A stretch of DNA of 64,000 nucleotides, from NCBI RefSeq assembly GCF_035920365.1, contig NZ_CP109150.1:6510001-6574000 (forward strand), written 5' to 3'. A program made the position numbers and the translations under genes. The DNA is from Micromonospora sp. NBC_01740. GTDB taxonomy: Bacteria > Actinomycetota > Actinomycetes > Mycobacteriales > Micromonosporaceae. The notes below the pieces were generated by a model. That model did not search any database and had not been told where the DNA came from. It worked only from the letters and a program-made list of their open reading frames with translations. Shown in pieces: positions 43,809 through 51,793 of the stretch (the stretch's first letter is position 1; the number at the start of each line of letters is the position of its first letter).

Positions 43809-44632
43809 CCGCCCGCTTCACGCGGGTCGCCGACGGGGTGCACGTGCTGCGCGAGCCGCTGCTGCACGTCAACGTCACGCTCGTCGTCGGCGACGGGGCC
43901 GCCCTGCTGGTCGACACGCTCTCCACCGCCGGGCAGGCCGCCGAGCTGGCCGCCGCCGCCCGGGCGGTCACCCCCCATCCGTGGACGCTGGTGAACACCC
44001 ACCACCACTTCGACCACTGCTTCGGCAACGCGACCCTCGCCGCCGACCCGCCCCGCCCGGTGTACGCCCACGAGCTGGCCGCCGAGGCGATGCGCGAGCC
44101 GGACCGGCTGCGCCGGGAGGCGTACGCGGAACTGCGCGACGCGCACCCCACGCTGGCCGCCGAGGTGGCCGGCACGGAGCTGCTGGCGCCGACGCACACC
44201 GTGCACGGCGAGACCGTGCTCGACGTGGGCGGCCGGCGGGTGGTGCTGCGCCATCCCGGTCGCGGGCACACCGCCGGTGACCTGGTGGTGCACGTGCCGG
44301 ACGTCGACGTGCTGGTCGCCGGGGACCTGGTGGAGCAGAGCGGCCCGCCGGCCTTCGAGGAGTCGTACCCGTTGCAGTGGCCCGACACGGTGGCGGAGCT
44401 ACTGCGGATGACCACCCCGGCCACAGTGGTCGTGCCGGGGCACGGCGAGCCGGTCGACGCGGCGTTCGTACGCGCGCAGCACGCCCAGCTCGTCGAGCTG
44501 GCCTGGCTCATTCGCGCCGGGCACACCGGCGGCGCCCCACCGGAGCGCGTCGCCGCCGAGGCGCCCTTCGGGGCCCGTCCCGCCCTGTACGCCGCCCGCC
44601 GCGGCTACGCCGAACTCGACGGCACCGCCTGA
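43805..44632 (+). CDS. metallo-beta-lactamase fold hydrolase
   Basis: A 275-residue enzyme. The metal motif is VNTHHHFDHCFGN (T-H-x-H-x-D-H type), with later ligands in HPGRGHTAGDLVVHV, LVAGDLVEQSGPP and VVVPGHGEPVDAA. This is the glyoxalase II-like/alkyl-hydrolase layout with two metal ions. It starts at GTG 43805, overlapping the thioesterase stop. Hydrolysis of a thioester or lactone is likely given the partner; the substrate is unknown. Confidence 0.88.
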   Translation: MTARFTRVADGVHVLREPLLHVNVTLVVGDGAALLVDTLSTAGQAAELAAAARAVTPHPWTLVNTHHHFDHCFGNATLAADPPRPVYAHELAAEAMREPDRLRREAYAELRDAHPTLAAEVAGTELLAPTHTVHGETVLDVGGRRVVLRHPGRGHTAGDLVVHVPDVDVLVAGDLVEQSGPPAFEESYPLQWPDTVAELLRMTTPATVVVPGHGEPVDAAFVRAQHAQLVELAWLIRAGHTGGAPPERVAAEAPFGARPALYAARRGYAELDGTA

Positions 44633-44750
44633 CGGCGACCGCCTCGCGTCACCTGCGGCTGCTCTCCGTGGTCAACGGCTGGCCGGCACCCGAAGGCCTG
44701 GCGCCGGCCCTCGACTGGTCCGTCCGGGCCCTGCGGGCCCGCACGCCGGC

Positions 44751-45686
44751 CTAGCGGGCGAAGCGGGCGTGGACCTCCGCGCGGGTGGGCATGGCGGTCG
44801 CGCCGCCGGGTGACTCGCAGACCAGGCCGGCGACCCGCAGCGCGAACGCCACCCGCTCGTGCCAGCCCGCCGGATCGGCGGGTTCGCCGCCGGCCAGCAG
44901 CTCCGCGACGAGGGCGCCCATCACCGAGTCGCCCGCGCCGGTGGCGTCCACCGCGGCGACCTTCGGCGCGGGTACGCGTACCGGATCGGCGCCGGCGGCG
45001 GCGACCACCGCGCCGGCCGCGCCGAGGGTGACCACCACGGTGCCCGCGCCGAGTTCCCGCAGGTACGCCGCCACGCCCTCCTCGGGTTCGCCCGGGTAGA
45101 GCAGCTTCGCGTCGGCGGCGCTCAGCTTGACCAGGTGGGCGCCGGCGGCGAACTCGGCCACCACCTCGCGCAGCCCGGCCAGCGCGGCCGGCCCGTCGAG
45201 CAGCCTGGGACGGACGTTGGGGTCGAAGACCCGCAGCCCGGACGCCAGCGCCCAGGCCCGGCGCGCGGCGGCCAGCGCCGGCGGCTGGAGCAGCACGATC
45301 GACCCGCAGTAGAGGACGTCGGCGCCCGCCACCAGGTCGGCGTCGAGGTCGTCGGGGCCGAGCAGGCCGTAGGAGGGCGGCTCGCCGTAGAACCGGAAGT
45401 CGGGCTCCGGGCCGGCGAAGGTGGCCACCGCCAGCGCGGTCGGGGCGGCGACGGTGACCGCCCCGGCCAGGCCGACGCCCGCGCCGGTCAGGAAGTCGCG
45501 GATCCGCCCGGCCAGGACGTCGTCGCCGAGCGACCCGACGAACTGCACCGCGCCGCCGAGCCGGGCGACGGCGACCGCCACGTTCAGCGGCCCGCCGCCG
45601 ACGGCCTGCCGGTAGACCGGCTCGCCGTCACGCTCGGTGTCGAGCAGGTCGACCAGTGCCTCGCCGAGCACCACCGCGTATCCCAT
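44751..45686 (-). CDS. PfkB-family carbohydrate kinase (fructokinase-like)
   Basis: A 311-residue sugar kinase. The N-terminal signature is VGGGPLNVAVAVARLG; the C-terminal signature with the catalytic aspartate is VDATGAGDSVMGALVAELLA. Substrate-pocket residues LGEALVDLLDTERDGEPVYR resemble fructokinases. The likely reaction is ATP-dependent phosphorylation of fructose or a similar sugar. The start is ATG 45686. Alone in its direction; no sugar transporter lies nearby. Confidence 0.88.
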   Translation of the reverse strand: MGYAVVLGEALVDLLDTERDGEPVYRQAVGGGPLNVAVAVARLGGAVQFVGSLGDDVLAGRIRDFLTGAGVGLAGAVTVAAPTALAVATFAGPEPDFRFYGEPPSYGLLGPDDLDADLVAGADVLYCGSIVLLQPPALAAARRAWALASGLRVFDPNVRPRLLDGPAALAGLREVVAEFAAGAHLVKLSAADAKLLYPGEPEEGVAAYLRELGAGTVVVTLGAAGAVVAAAGADPVRVPAPKVAAVDATGAGDSVMGALVAELLAGGEPADPAGWHERVAFALRVAGLVCESPGGATAMPTRAEVHARFAR

Positions 45687-45751
45687 TGGTGTCCTCCGTC
45701 CACGCCGCGCGCCGACCGATCTTGTCGCACCAGGCTGGCACAGTACGCGCC

Positions 45752-46126
45752 ATGACGAGCGCCGAAGCCACCGTATCGGCCTACTGGACGGCCTTGGAGG
45801 CGCGGGACTGGGACGCCGTCGCCGGGCTGCTCGCCGACGACGTGGTCTACCACCTGCCGCAGACCCGCGAGCGGATCGTGGGCCGGGAGTCTTTCCTGCG
45901 CTTCAACCAGGAGTACCCCGACGGCTGGCACCTCACGGTGAACCGGCTGGTCGCCTCGGGCCGGCGCGCCGCCACCTGGATCACCTGCGCCTACCGGGGC
46001 GAGGAGCTTGCCGCCACGAGCTTCTTCGACCTCGACGACGCCGGTCTCGTCCGCGAGATCACCGAGTTCTGGCCGGCGGCCTACGAGCCGCCGCCCGGCC
46101 GCGAACACCTCGCTGACCGCTACTGA
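45752..46126 (+). CDS. SnoaL-like/NTF2-fold protein
   Basis: A 124-residue cone-fold protein of the SnoaL-like (NTF2) superfamily: AYWTALEARDWDAVAGLLAD, DDVVYHLPQTRERIVGRESF, FFDLDDAGLVREITEFW. Such proteins act as isomerases, dehydratases or ligand-binding proteins; the pocket residues do not point to one. The start is ATG 45752. It diverges from the kinase gene by 65 bp. The 279-bp spacer after it, before the LPMO gene, has no clear gene or hairpin. Confidence 0.85.
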   Translation: MTSAEATVSAYWTALEARDWDAVAGLLADDVVYHLPQTRERIVGRESFLRFNQEYPDGWHLTVNRLVASGRRAATWITCAYRGEELAATSFFDLDDAGLVREITEFWPAAYEPPPGREHLADRY

Positions 46127-46405
46127 CACATCGAGCAACGGCTATTGCGCCTCGTCACCGTCCCGTGGTGGGATGGCGCTTGCCGGGCGGTTGCGGGGGC
46201 TGCCGCGCCGCCGGCGCCGGGTTCACATCCACGCGAGGGCATCGGCCCGCGAGTCGGGCCGCCGACGGCGCACGTACGCCGGCCATCCGCGCCGGGGCAC
46301 GTCCGCCGCGACCGTCTTGCCCGCGCCGCAGCGGGGCGGCCCGTGCTGCCACCCCGCGCGCGTTGCCCGTGGGACTCCCCCGTCCCACGAGTGAGGAGAA
46401 CCCCC

Positions 46406-47524
46406 GTGTCCCACCGATCGCGTATGGCCGCGTTGCTCACCGCGGCCGCGACCCTTCTCGCGGGCGCCGTCGTCCTGACGGCGGGGCCCGACCCCGCCGC
46501 CGCGCACGGCACCCCGATGGCCCCCGGCAGCCGCACCTTCCTCTGCTGGAAGGACGGCCTCTCGTCCACCGGCGAGATCAAGCCGAACAATCCGGCATGC
46601 TCCGCCGCCGTGGCCCAGAGCGGGGCCAACTCGCTCTACAACTGGTTCAGCGTGCTGCGCTCCGACGCCGCCGGCCGGACCGTCGGCTTCATCCCGGACG
46701 GCAAGCTGTGCAGCGGCGGCAATCCGGGCTTCGCCGGCTACGACCTGGCCCGCACCGACTGGCCGCTGACCCACCTGACGGCCGGGGCGCGGATGGAGTT
46801 CCGCTACAGCAACTGGGCCCACCACCCCGGCACGTTCTACTTCTACGTCACGAAGGACAGCTGGAGCCCGGGCCGGCCGCTGGCGTGGAGCGACCTAGAG
46901 GAGCCGTTCCTGACGGTGACCAACCCGCCGCAGCGCGGCTCGAGCGGCACCAACGACGGGCACTACTACTTCAGCGGCAACCTGCCCACCAACAAGAGCG
47001 GCCGGCACCTCATCTACTCGCGCTGGGTGCGCTCCGACAGCCAGGAGAACTTCTTCGGCTGCTCGGACGTCACCTTCGACGGCGGCAACGGCGAGGTCAC
47101 CGGCGTCGGCCCGGGGGGCACGCCGCCGCCCAACCCGACCACGCCCCCGCCCAACCCGACGACCCCGCCGCCCAACCCGACCACGCCCCCACCCAACCCG
47201 ACCACGCCCCCGCCGCACGGCGGGGACTGCATGCCGATCTTCAAGGTGGTCGGCACCTGGAACGGCGGCTTCCAGGGCGAGGTAACGATCATGAACCACA
47301 GCTCGTCGACCTGGTCGGGCTGGACGGCCAACTGGACGTGGCCCAGCGGGCAGACCATCAACAGCCTCTGGAGCGGCACGCTGAGCGGATCCGGTTCGTC
47401 GGTCACCGTGACCAACGCGCCCTACAACGGCACGATAGCCCCGGAGGGCACCACGACCTTCGGCTTCGTCGCCACCACCAACGGCACCAACACCCTGCCC
47501 ACGGTCACCTGCTCCGGCCGCTGA
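46406..47524 (+). CDS. secreted lytic polysaccharide monooxygenase (AA10) with CBM2
   Basis: A 372-residue secreted enzyme. The signal peptide ends PAAA, leaving histidine 34 (HGTPMAPGSR) as the N-terminal residue; this is the first copper ligand. The second His is at 139/140 in WAHHPGTFYFYVTK. AA10 hallmarks include LCWKDGLSS and FSGNLPTNKSGRHLIYSRWV. A linker of NPTTPPP repeats joins it to a C-terminal CBM2 with W residues (VVGTWNGGFQGEVTIMNHSS) for binding cellulose or chitin. The start is GTG 46406 with GAGGAGAA. It oxidatively cleaves crystalline polysaccharide. Confidence 0.93.
   Translation: MSHRSRMAALLTAAATLLAGAVVLTAGPDPAAAHGTPMAPGSRTFLCWKDGLSSTGEIKPNNPACSAAVAQSGANSLYNWFSVLRSDAAGRTVGFIPDGKLCSGGNPGFAGYDLARTDWPLTHLTAGARMEFRYSNWAHHPGTFYFYVTKDSWSPGRPLAWSDLEEPFLTVTNPPQRGSSGTNDGHYYFSGNLPTNKSGRHLIYSRWVRSDSQENFFGCSDVTFDGGNGEVTGVGPGGTPPPNPTTPPPNPTTPPPNPTTPPPNPTTPPPHGGDCMPIFKVVGTWNGGFQGEVTIMNHSSSTWSGWTANWTWPSGQTINSLWSGTLSGSGSSVTVTNAPYNGTIAPEGTTTFGFVATTNGTNTLPTVTCSGR
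47121..47218 (+). repeat. 21-bp in-frame repeat encoding NPTTPPP linker units
   Basis: Four units of about 21 bp, with CCCAACCCGACCACGCCCCCG as consensus, encode the flexible Pro/Thr linker between the AA10 and CBM2 domains. Confidence 0.8.
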
Positions 47525-47566
47525 GCCCCGACCCCGACCCTGCGCCCAGGTTCGGCCCCCTGAAGT

Positions 47567-47620
47567 GATCAAGAGGTTTGCGTCCCCGGGAACGATTCCG
47601 GGGACGCAAACCTCTTGATC
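47567..47620. terminator. perfect 23-bp palindrome between convergent genes
   Basis: Arms 47567-47589 (GATCAAGAGGTTTGCGTCCC...) and 47598-47620 are perfect complements with an 8-nt loop. It lies between the LPMO stop and the asnB stop, so it serves both. It is of the GATCA-bounded hairpin family seen at 8516 and 31211. Confidence 0.8.
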
Positions 47621-47670
47621 GACAGCGTTGGCCGCCGGCCAGGCGCGGGGCCCGGGTTGCAGTGGCCGGG

Positions 47671-49632
47671 TCAGCGGACCATGGAGCCGACCACGGGCTT
47701 GGTGAGCAGGGCGGACTGGTTGCGCTGGATGCCCGGGTCGAGGGTCTTGGCGACGAAGATGGCGTGCCAGATGCAGAAGATGAGCACCGTCCACACCTTG
47801 CGGGAGTGGTCGGCCTCCTCCCGCTTGTGCTCCTCCAGCAGCCGCATCGCGTACGACAGGTCGAGCAGGTCGCCGGCGCCGGAGGTGGACAGCACGTGCC
47901 GGGCCCACTCGTACATCTCGCCGCGCAGCCAGACCCGGGTGGGGGTCGGGAAGCCGAGCTTCTTGCGGTTGACGATGGCCGGCGGCACCACGCCCTGCAA
48001 CGCCTGGCGCATCGCGTACTTGGTGGCGTCGGAGCGGGGCGGGAGCTTGAGGTCCACCGGGATCCTGGACGCCACGTCGAACACCGCCCGGTCCAGGAAC
48101 GGCACCCGCACCTCCAGCGAGTGCGCCATCGAGATCCGGTCGGCCTTGACCAGGATGTCGCCGCGCAGCCAGGTGTAGAGGTCGACGTACTGCATCTTGG
48201 TGACGTCGTCGAGCTCGGTGCACTCGGCGTAGATGGGCGCGGTGACGTCGGTGTAGCGGACCGAGGGGTCGTAGCGGCGCAGCAGGTGCTGCTTCTCCTC
48301 CTCGGTGAACATCCGGGCGTTGCCGTAGTAACGCTGCTCGATCGGGGTGGTGCCGCGCTCCAGGAAGCTCTTGCCCTTCACGCCCTGCGGGATGGCCTTG
48401 GAGACCGCCCGCAGCCCCTTCTGCACCCCGTCGGGCAGCCCGTTGACCGAGCTCAACGACAGCGGCTCGCGGTAGATGGTGTAGCCGCCGAAGAACTCGT
48501 CGGCGCCCTCGCCGGAGAGCACCACGGTGACGTGCTCGGCGGCCTTCTTCGCCACGAAGTAGAGGGGCACCAGGGCCGGGTCGGCCACCGGGTCGTCCAG
48601 GTGCCAGACGATCTTCGGCAGCGCCTCGATCATGTCGTACGGCCCGATCTTGGTCGGGATGGTCGTCACGTCGAGGTGGCGGGCCGAGTCCTGGGCGACG
48701 TCGATCTCCGAGTAGCCCGGAACGTCGTAGCCGACGGTGAAGGTCAGGATGTTCGGGTTGAACTCCCTGGCCAGGGCGACCACCGCGGTCGAGTCGATGC
48801 CGCTGGAGAGGAACGAGCCGACCGGCACGTCGGAGCGCATGTGCATCCGGACGCTCTCCCGCAGCGTCTCCCGGATCTCGTGGTAGAGCCGCTGCTCGTC
48901 GTCGACCGGGGTGGGCCGGAACACCGGCCGGTACCACCGGCGCACGTCGATCCGCCCGCCCGGGGTCCAGGTCAGGTACTCACCCGAGCCGATCCGGCTG
49001 ATGCCCTTGTGCAGGGTGCCGGGCTCGGGCACGTACTGCAGGGTCAGGTAGTGGCTGAGGTTGGCCGTGTCGATGCCGGCGTCGCCCTGGTAGTTGGAGT
49101 GCGCGAAGGGCAGCAGCGCCTTCTTCTCCGAGGCCAGGTAGAGGCCGTCGGCGGTCTCCAGGTAGTGCAGCGGCTTGATGCCGAAGTAGTCCCGGCCGCC
49201 GAACGCGCGGCGCTCCTGCCGGTCCCAGATGACGAAGGCGAACATGCCGCGCAGCCGGGTGAGCACCTGCTCGCCCCAGTAGTGGAAACCGGCGACGATC
49301 ACCTCGCCGTCACCGGCGGTGGCGAACTGCGCGCCGAAGCTCCGGATCAGCTCCTCGCGCAGCTCGATGTAGTTGTAGATCTCGCCGTTGAAGGTGAGCA
49401 GGTAGCGCCCGTTCGCGTAGGACAGGGGCTCTTGGCTGGAGGCCACGTCGATGATCGCCAACCGCTTGTGCGCGAACACCCCGTCCGCGTACCGGCCGGA
49501 GGCGTCGCCGACCACCTCGACACCGGTCTCGTCCGGTCCGCGGTGGTGCAGGCATTCCAACGCCCCGGCGATGTTGTCGCGGTGGGCGGCGGCGTCGCCG
49601 CGCGCGCTGAAGAAGGCCAGGAGTCCGCACAT
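47671..49632 (-). CDS. asnB: asparagine synthase (glutamine-hydrolysing)
   Basis: A 653-residue AsnB. The start is ATG 49632, directly followed by TGC, giving the catalytic N-terminal cysteine of the class II amidotransferase domain (MCGLLAFFSARGD, LECLHHRGPDETG). The second half has the ATP-pyrophosphatase loop GSFLSSGIDSTAVVALA (about residue 273) and VVLSGEGADEFFGGYTIYRE. It makes asparagine from aspartate, ATP and glutamine. An earlier in-frame ATG three codons upstream would place residues before the cysteine and is rejected. It is monocistronic, with a dispersed hairpin repeat upstream. Confidence 0.95.
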   Translation of the reverse strand: MCGLLAFFSARGDAAAHRDNIAGALECLHHRGPDETGVEVVGDASGRYADGVFAHKRLAIIDVASSQEPLSYANGRYLLTFNGEIYNYIELREELIRSFGAQFATAGDGEVIVAGFHYWGEQVLTRLRGMFAFVIWDRQERRAFGGRDYFGIKPLHYLETADGLYLASEKKALLPFAHSNYQGDAGIDTANLSHYLTLQYVPEPGTLHKGISRIGSGEYLTWTPGGRIDVRRWYRPVFRPTPVDDEQRLYHEIRETLRESVRMHMRSDVPVGSFLSSGIDSTAVVALAREFNPNILTFTVGYDVPGYSEIDVAQDSARHLDVTTIPTKIGPYDMIEALPKIVWHLDDPVADPALVPLYFVAKKAAEHVTVVLSGEGADEFFGGYTIYREPLSLSSVNGLPDGVQKGLRAVSKAIPQGVKGKSFLERGTTPIEQRYYGNARMFTEEEKQHLLRRYDPSVRYTDVTAPIYAECTELDDVTKMQYVDLYTWLRGDILVKADRISMAHSLEVRVPFLDRAVFDVASRIPVDLKLPPRSDATKYAMRQALQGVVPPAIVNRKKLGFPTPTRVWLRGEMYEWARHVLSTSGAGDLLDLSYAMRLLEEHKREEADHSRKVWTVLIFCIWHAIFVAKTLDPGIQRNQSALLTKPVVGSMVR

Positions 49633-49757
49633 GGTCGCCATCTTTCCACGCGGCCCGAGCGGGCGTCGCAGCACCGCTGGGCTCCACGCCGCGAGGCTGC
49701 CCGGCCCGCGCGTCGCACGCGTTCCGGGTCGCTGCCGACCGGATGCGCCTGCGGGAG

Positions 49758-49847
49758 GCTGTCGAGCTGATGTCGTAGACGACTCGGGCAACCCCCGATG
49801 TCGCGAACGACTCAGCTCGACAGCGTCGTGCGACCGACTCGCCCACC
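49758..49847. repeat. dispersed hairpin element, copy B
   Basis: GCTGTCGAGCTGATGTCGTAGACGACTCG near the 5' end pairs by its outer 13 bp with TCAGCTCGACAGC at the 3' end. The inner direct repeat GATGTCG-xx-GACGACTC is present, and the 3' flank CGTCGTGCGACC matches copy A at 30173. This copy lies in the divergent spacer of asnB and pepP. Confidence 0.7.
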
Positions 49848-49946
49848 GCCCGGCTCGCCGGCCACCGCCTGTCCCGGCGCGATCCGGCCGCCGCGCTGCG
49901 CGGTAGCGTCTGACCTGCAACGATGCGGAGACGGAGGGGGCGGAGC

Positions 49947-51428
49947 ATGACCGAGGGACGTACCGACAGCAGGCCGGCGGACGGCACCGGGTCGCACGAC
50001 CCGGACTTCCCCGAGGCGTTCCTGGCGTTCATGCGGCAGGGCTGGCGGGACACCACCCTGCCGGTCGGCCCGCGGCCCGAGGTGCCGAACCACGCCAGGC
50101 GCCGGGCCGCGCTCTCGGCGGCCTTCCCGGGCGAGACCCTGGTGATCCCCACCGGCGGCGAGAAGGTACGTGCAAACGACACCGACCATCCCTTCCGGCC
50201 GGGCAGCGACTTCGTCTACCTCACCGGCGACCACGACCCGGACGGGGTGCTCGTGCTGCGGCCGAACGGGTCGGGCCACGACGCCACCCTCTACATGCGG
50301 CCCCGGTCGTCGCGGCGGACCGACGAGTTCTTCCGCAGCCGGCACGGTGAGCTGTGGGTCGGTCGGCGGCACACCCTGGCCGAGAAGTCGGCCGAGCTGG
50401 GTCTGCCCACGGCGGACCTGACCGAGCTGGACGCGACGCTGGCCGACCTGGCGCCGGGGCGTACCCGGGTGCTGCGCGGCTTCGACGCACGGGTGGACAC
50501 GGCCGTGCGCCCGTACGACGGCCACCGCGCCGAGGGCCAGCCGGCCCGCGACCGGGAGCTGGCGATCGCCATCTCGGAGCTGAAGCTGGTCAAGGACGAG
50601 TGGGAGATCGCCCAGCTCCAGGACGCGGTCGACGCCACCGTCCGGGGATTCGAGGACGTGGCCCGGGCGCTGCCGGCGGACCGGGGCGTGTCGGAGCGCC
50701 TGCTGGAGGGGATCTTCGCGCTGCGCGCCCGGCACGACGGCAACGACGTCGGCTACGGCTCGATCGTCGGCGCGGGCGAGCACGCCACGATCCTGCACTG
50801 GGTGCACAACCACGGCGCCACCCGGCCGGGCGAGCTGCTGCTGATGGACATGGGCGTGGAGAACCGCAACCTCTACACCGCCGACGTCACGCGGGTGCTG
50901 CCAGTCGACGGCCGGTTCACCCCGCTCCAGCGCCAGGTCTACGACGCCGTGCACGCCGCGCAGCAGGCCGGCATCGACGCCATCCGCCCCGGCGTGGCGT
51001 TCCGGGAGGTCCACCTGGCGTCGATGCGGGTGCTCGCCCAGGCGCTGTCCGACCTGGGCCTGCTGCCGGTGGGCGTCGACGAGGCCATGGACGGGCGGTC
51101 GACGGTCTACCGGCGCTGGACGCTGCACGGCACCAGCCACATGCTCGGCATCGACGTGCACGACTGCGCGAACGCCCGCAAGGAGAAGTACCGGGACGGC
51201 ACGCTGGGCGAGGGCTACGTGCTCACCGTCGAGCCCGGGCTCTACTTCCAGCCGGAGGACGAGCTGGTTCCCGAGGAACTGCGCGGGATCGGCATCCGGA
51301 TCGAGGACGACATCCTGGTCACCGCGACCGGCGCGGTGAACCTCTCCGCCGGGCTGCCGCGCGCCGCCGACGAGGTGGAGACCTGGCTGGCCGAACAGCG
51401 CGAGGCGGGTCCGCGCCTGCCGGACTGA
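49947..51428 (+). CDS. pepP: Xaa-Pro aminopeptidase (aminopeptidase P)
   Basis: A 493-residue M24 metallopeptidase. The N-terminal creatinase-like domain is FRPGSDFVYLTGDHDPDGVL. The catalytic pita-bread domain has metal ligands in LLLMDMGVENRNLYTADVTR (two Asp), HGTSHMLGIDVHD (His), LTVEPGLYFQPED (Glu) and GIRIEDDILVT (Glu). It removes the N-terminal residue before proline. The start is ATG 49947 with GGAGGGGGCGGAGC. A TAGCGT box at about 49903 is a candidate promoter. It diverges from asnB. Confidence 0.92.
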   Translation: MTEGRTDSRPADGTGSHDPDFPEAFLAFMRQGWRDTTLPVGPRPEVPNHARRRAALSAAFPGETLVIPTGGEKVRANDTDHPFRPGSDFVYLTGDHDPDGVLVLRPNGSGHDATLYMRPRSSRRTDEFFRSRHGELWVGRRHTLAEKSAELGLPTADLTELDATLADLAPGRTRVLRGFDARVDTAVRPYDGHRAEGQPARDRELAIAISELKLVKDEWEIAQLQDAVDATVRGFEDVARALPADRGVSERLLEGIFALRARHDGNDVGYGSIVGAGEHATILHWVHNHGATRPGELLLMDMGVENRNLYTADVTRVLPVDGRFTPLQRQVYDAVHAAQQAGIDAIRPGVAFREVHLASMRVLAQALSDLGLLPVGVDEAMDGRSTVYRRWTLHGTSHMLGIDVHDCANARKEKYRDGTLGEGYVLTVEPGLYFQPEDELVPEELRGIGIRIEDDILVTATGAVNLSAGLPRAADEVETWLAEQREAGPRLPD

Positions 51429-51793
51429 CCGCGCCCCGCATCCTCGCCGCAGCCCGGCGCGACCCACGTCGCGGCCGGGCTGTTCGCCGAGCCCAGCGAG
51501 CCCCTCGCCCCAGCACCGCCAGACGACAAGCCGTCGCTTCGGTGACCGCCGCGCCGACCGCCGAGCAGCTCGAGGCTCGCCGTCCGGCCCCGGGCGGCGC
51601 CGTTGTCGCCGCACGGAGCTGGCGTCGGAATCCGCCCGCATATCGCCCGAAAAGCGCAGGTCTCTCACTTTCATCCTCATCGTGAAGACAGCTCACTTAT
51701 GTTGTCACTGAACCTGTCTAACCGATTCAGGGCTGGTTACGCCCCCTACGGCGGTACGTGCCCGTTGGATACGAAAGATGTGGGTGAGAGCAC
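51429..51793 (+). promoter_or_regulatory. 365-bp spacer with the promoter of beta-helix gene 1
   Basis: The last 150 bp are AT-richer than the surroundings. TATGTT at 51698-51703 is the probable -10. AACCGATT at 51720-51727 lies 17 bp after it, at the same distance as in the third paralogue; in the second paralogue the core reads AACCCATT. The rest of the spacer contains no gene that I can support. Confidence 0.5.

Noticed and set aside
44641..44754. Possible gene fragment ending VNGWPAPEGLAPALDWSVRA
   Set aside because: Open for about 38 codons after the metallo-hydrolase stop, with no ribosome site or full domain. It could be a remnant, but there is nothing to compare it with here.
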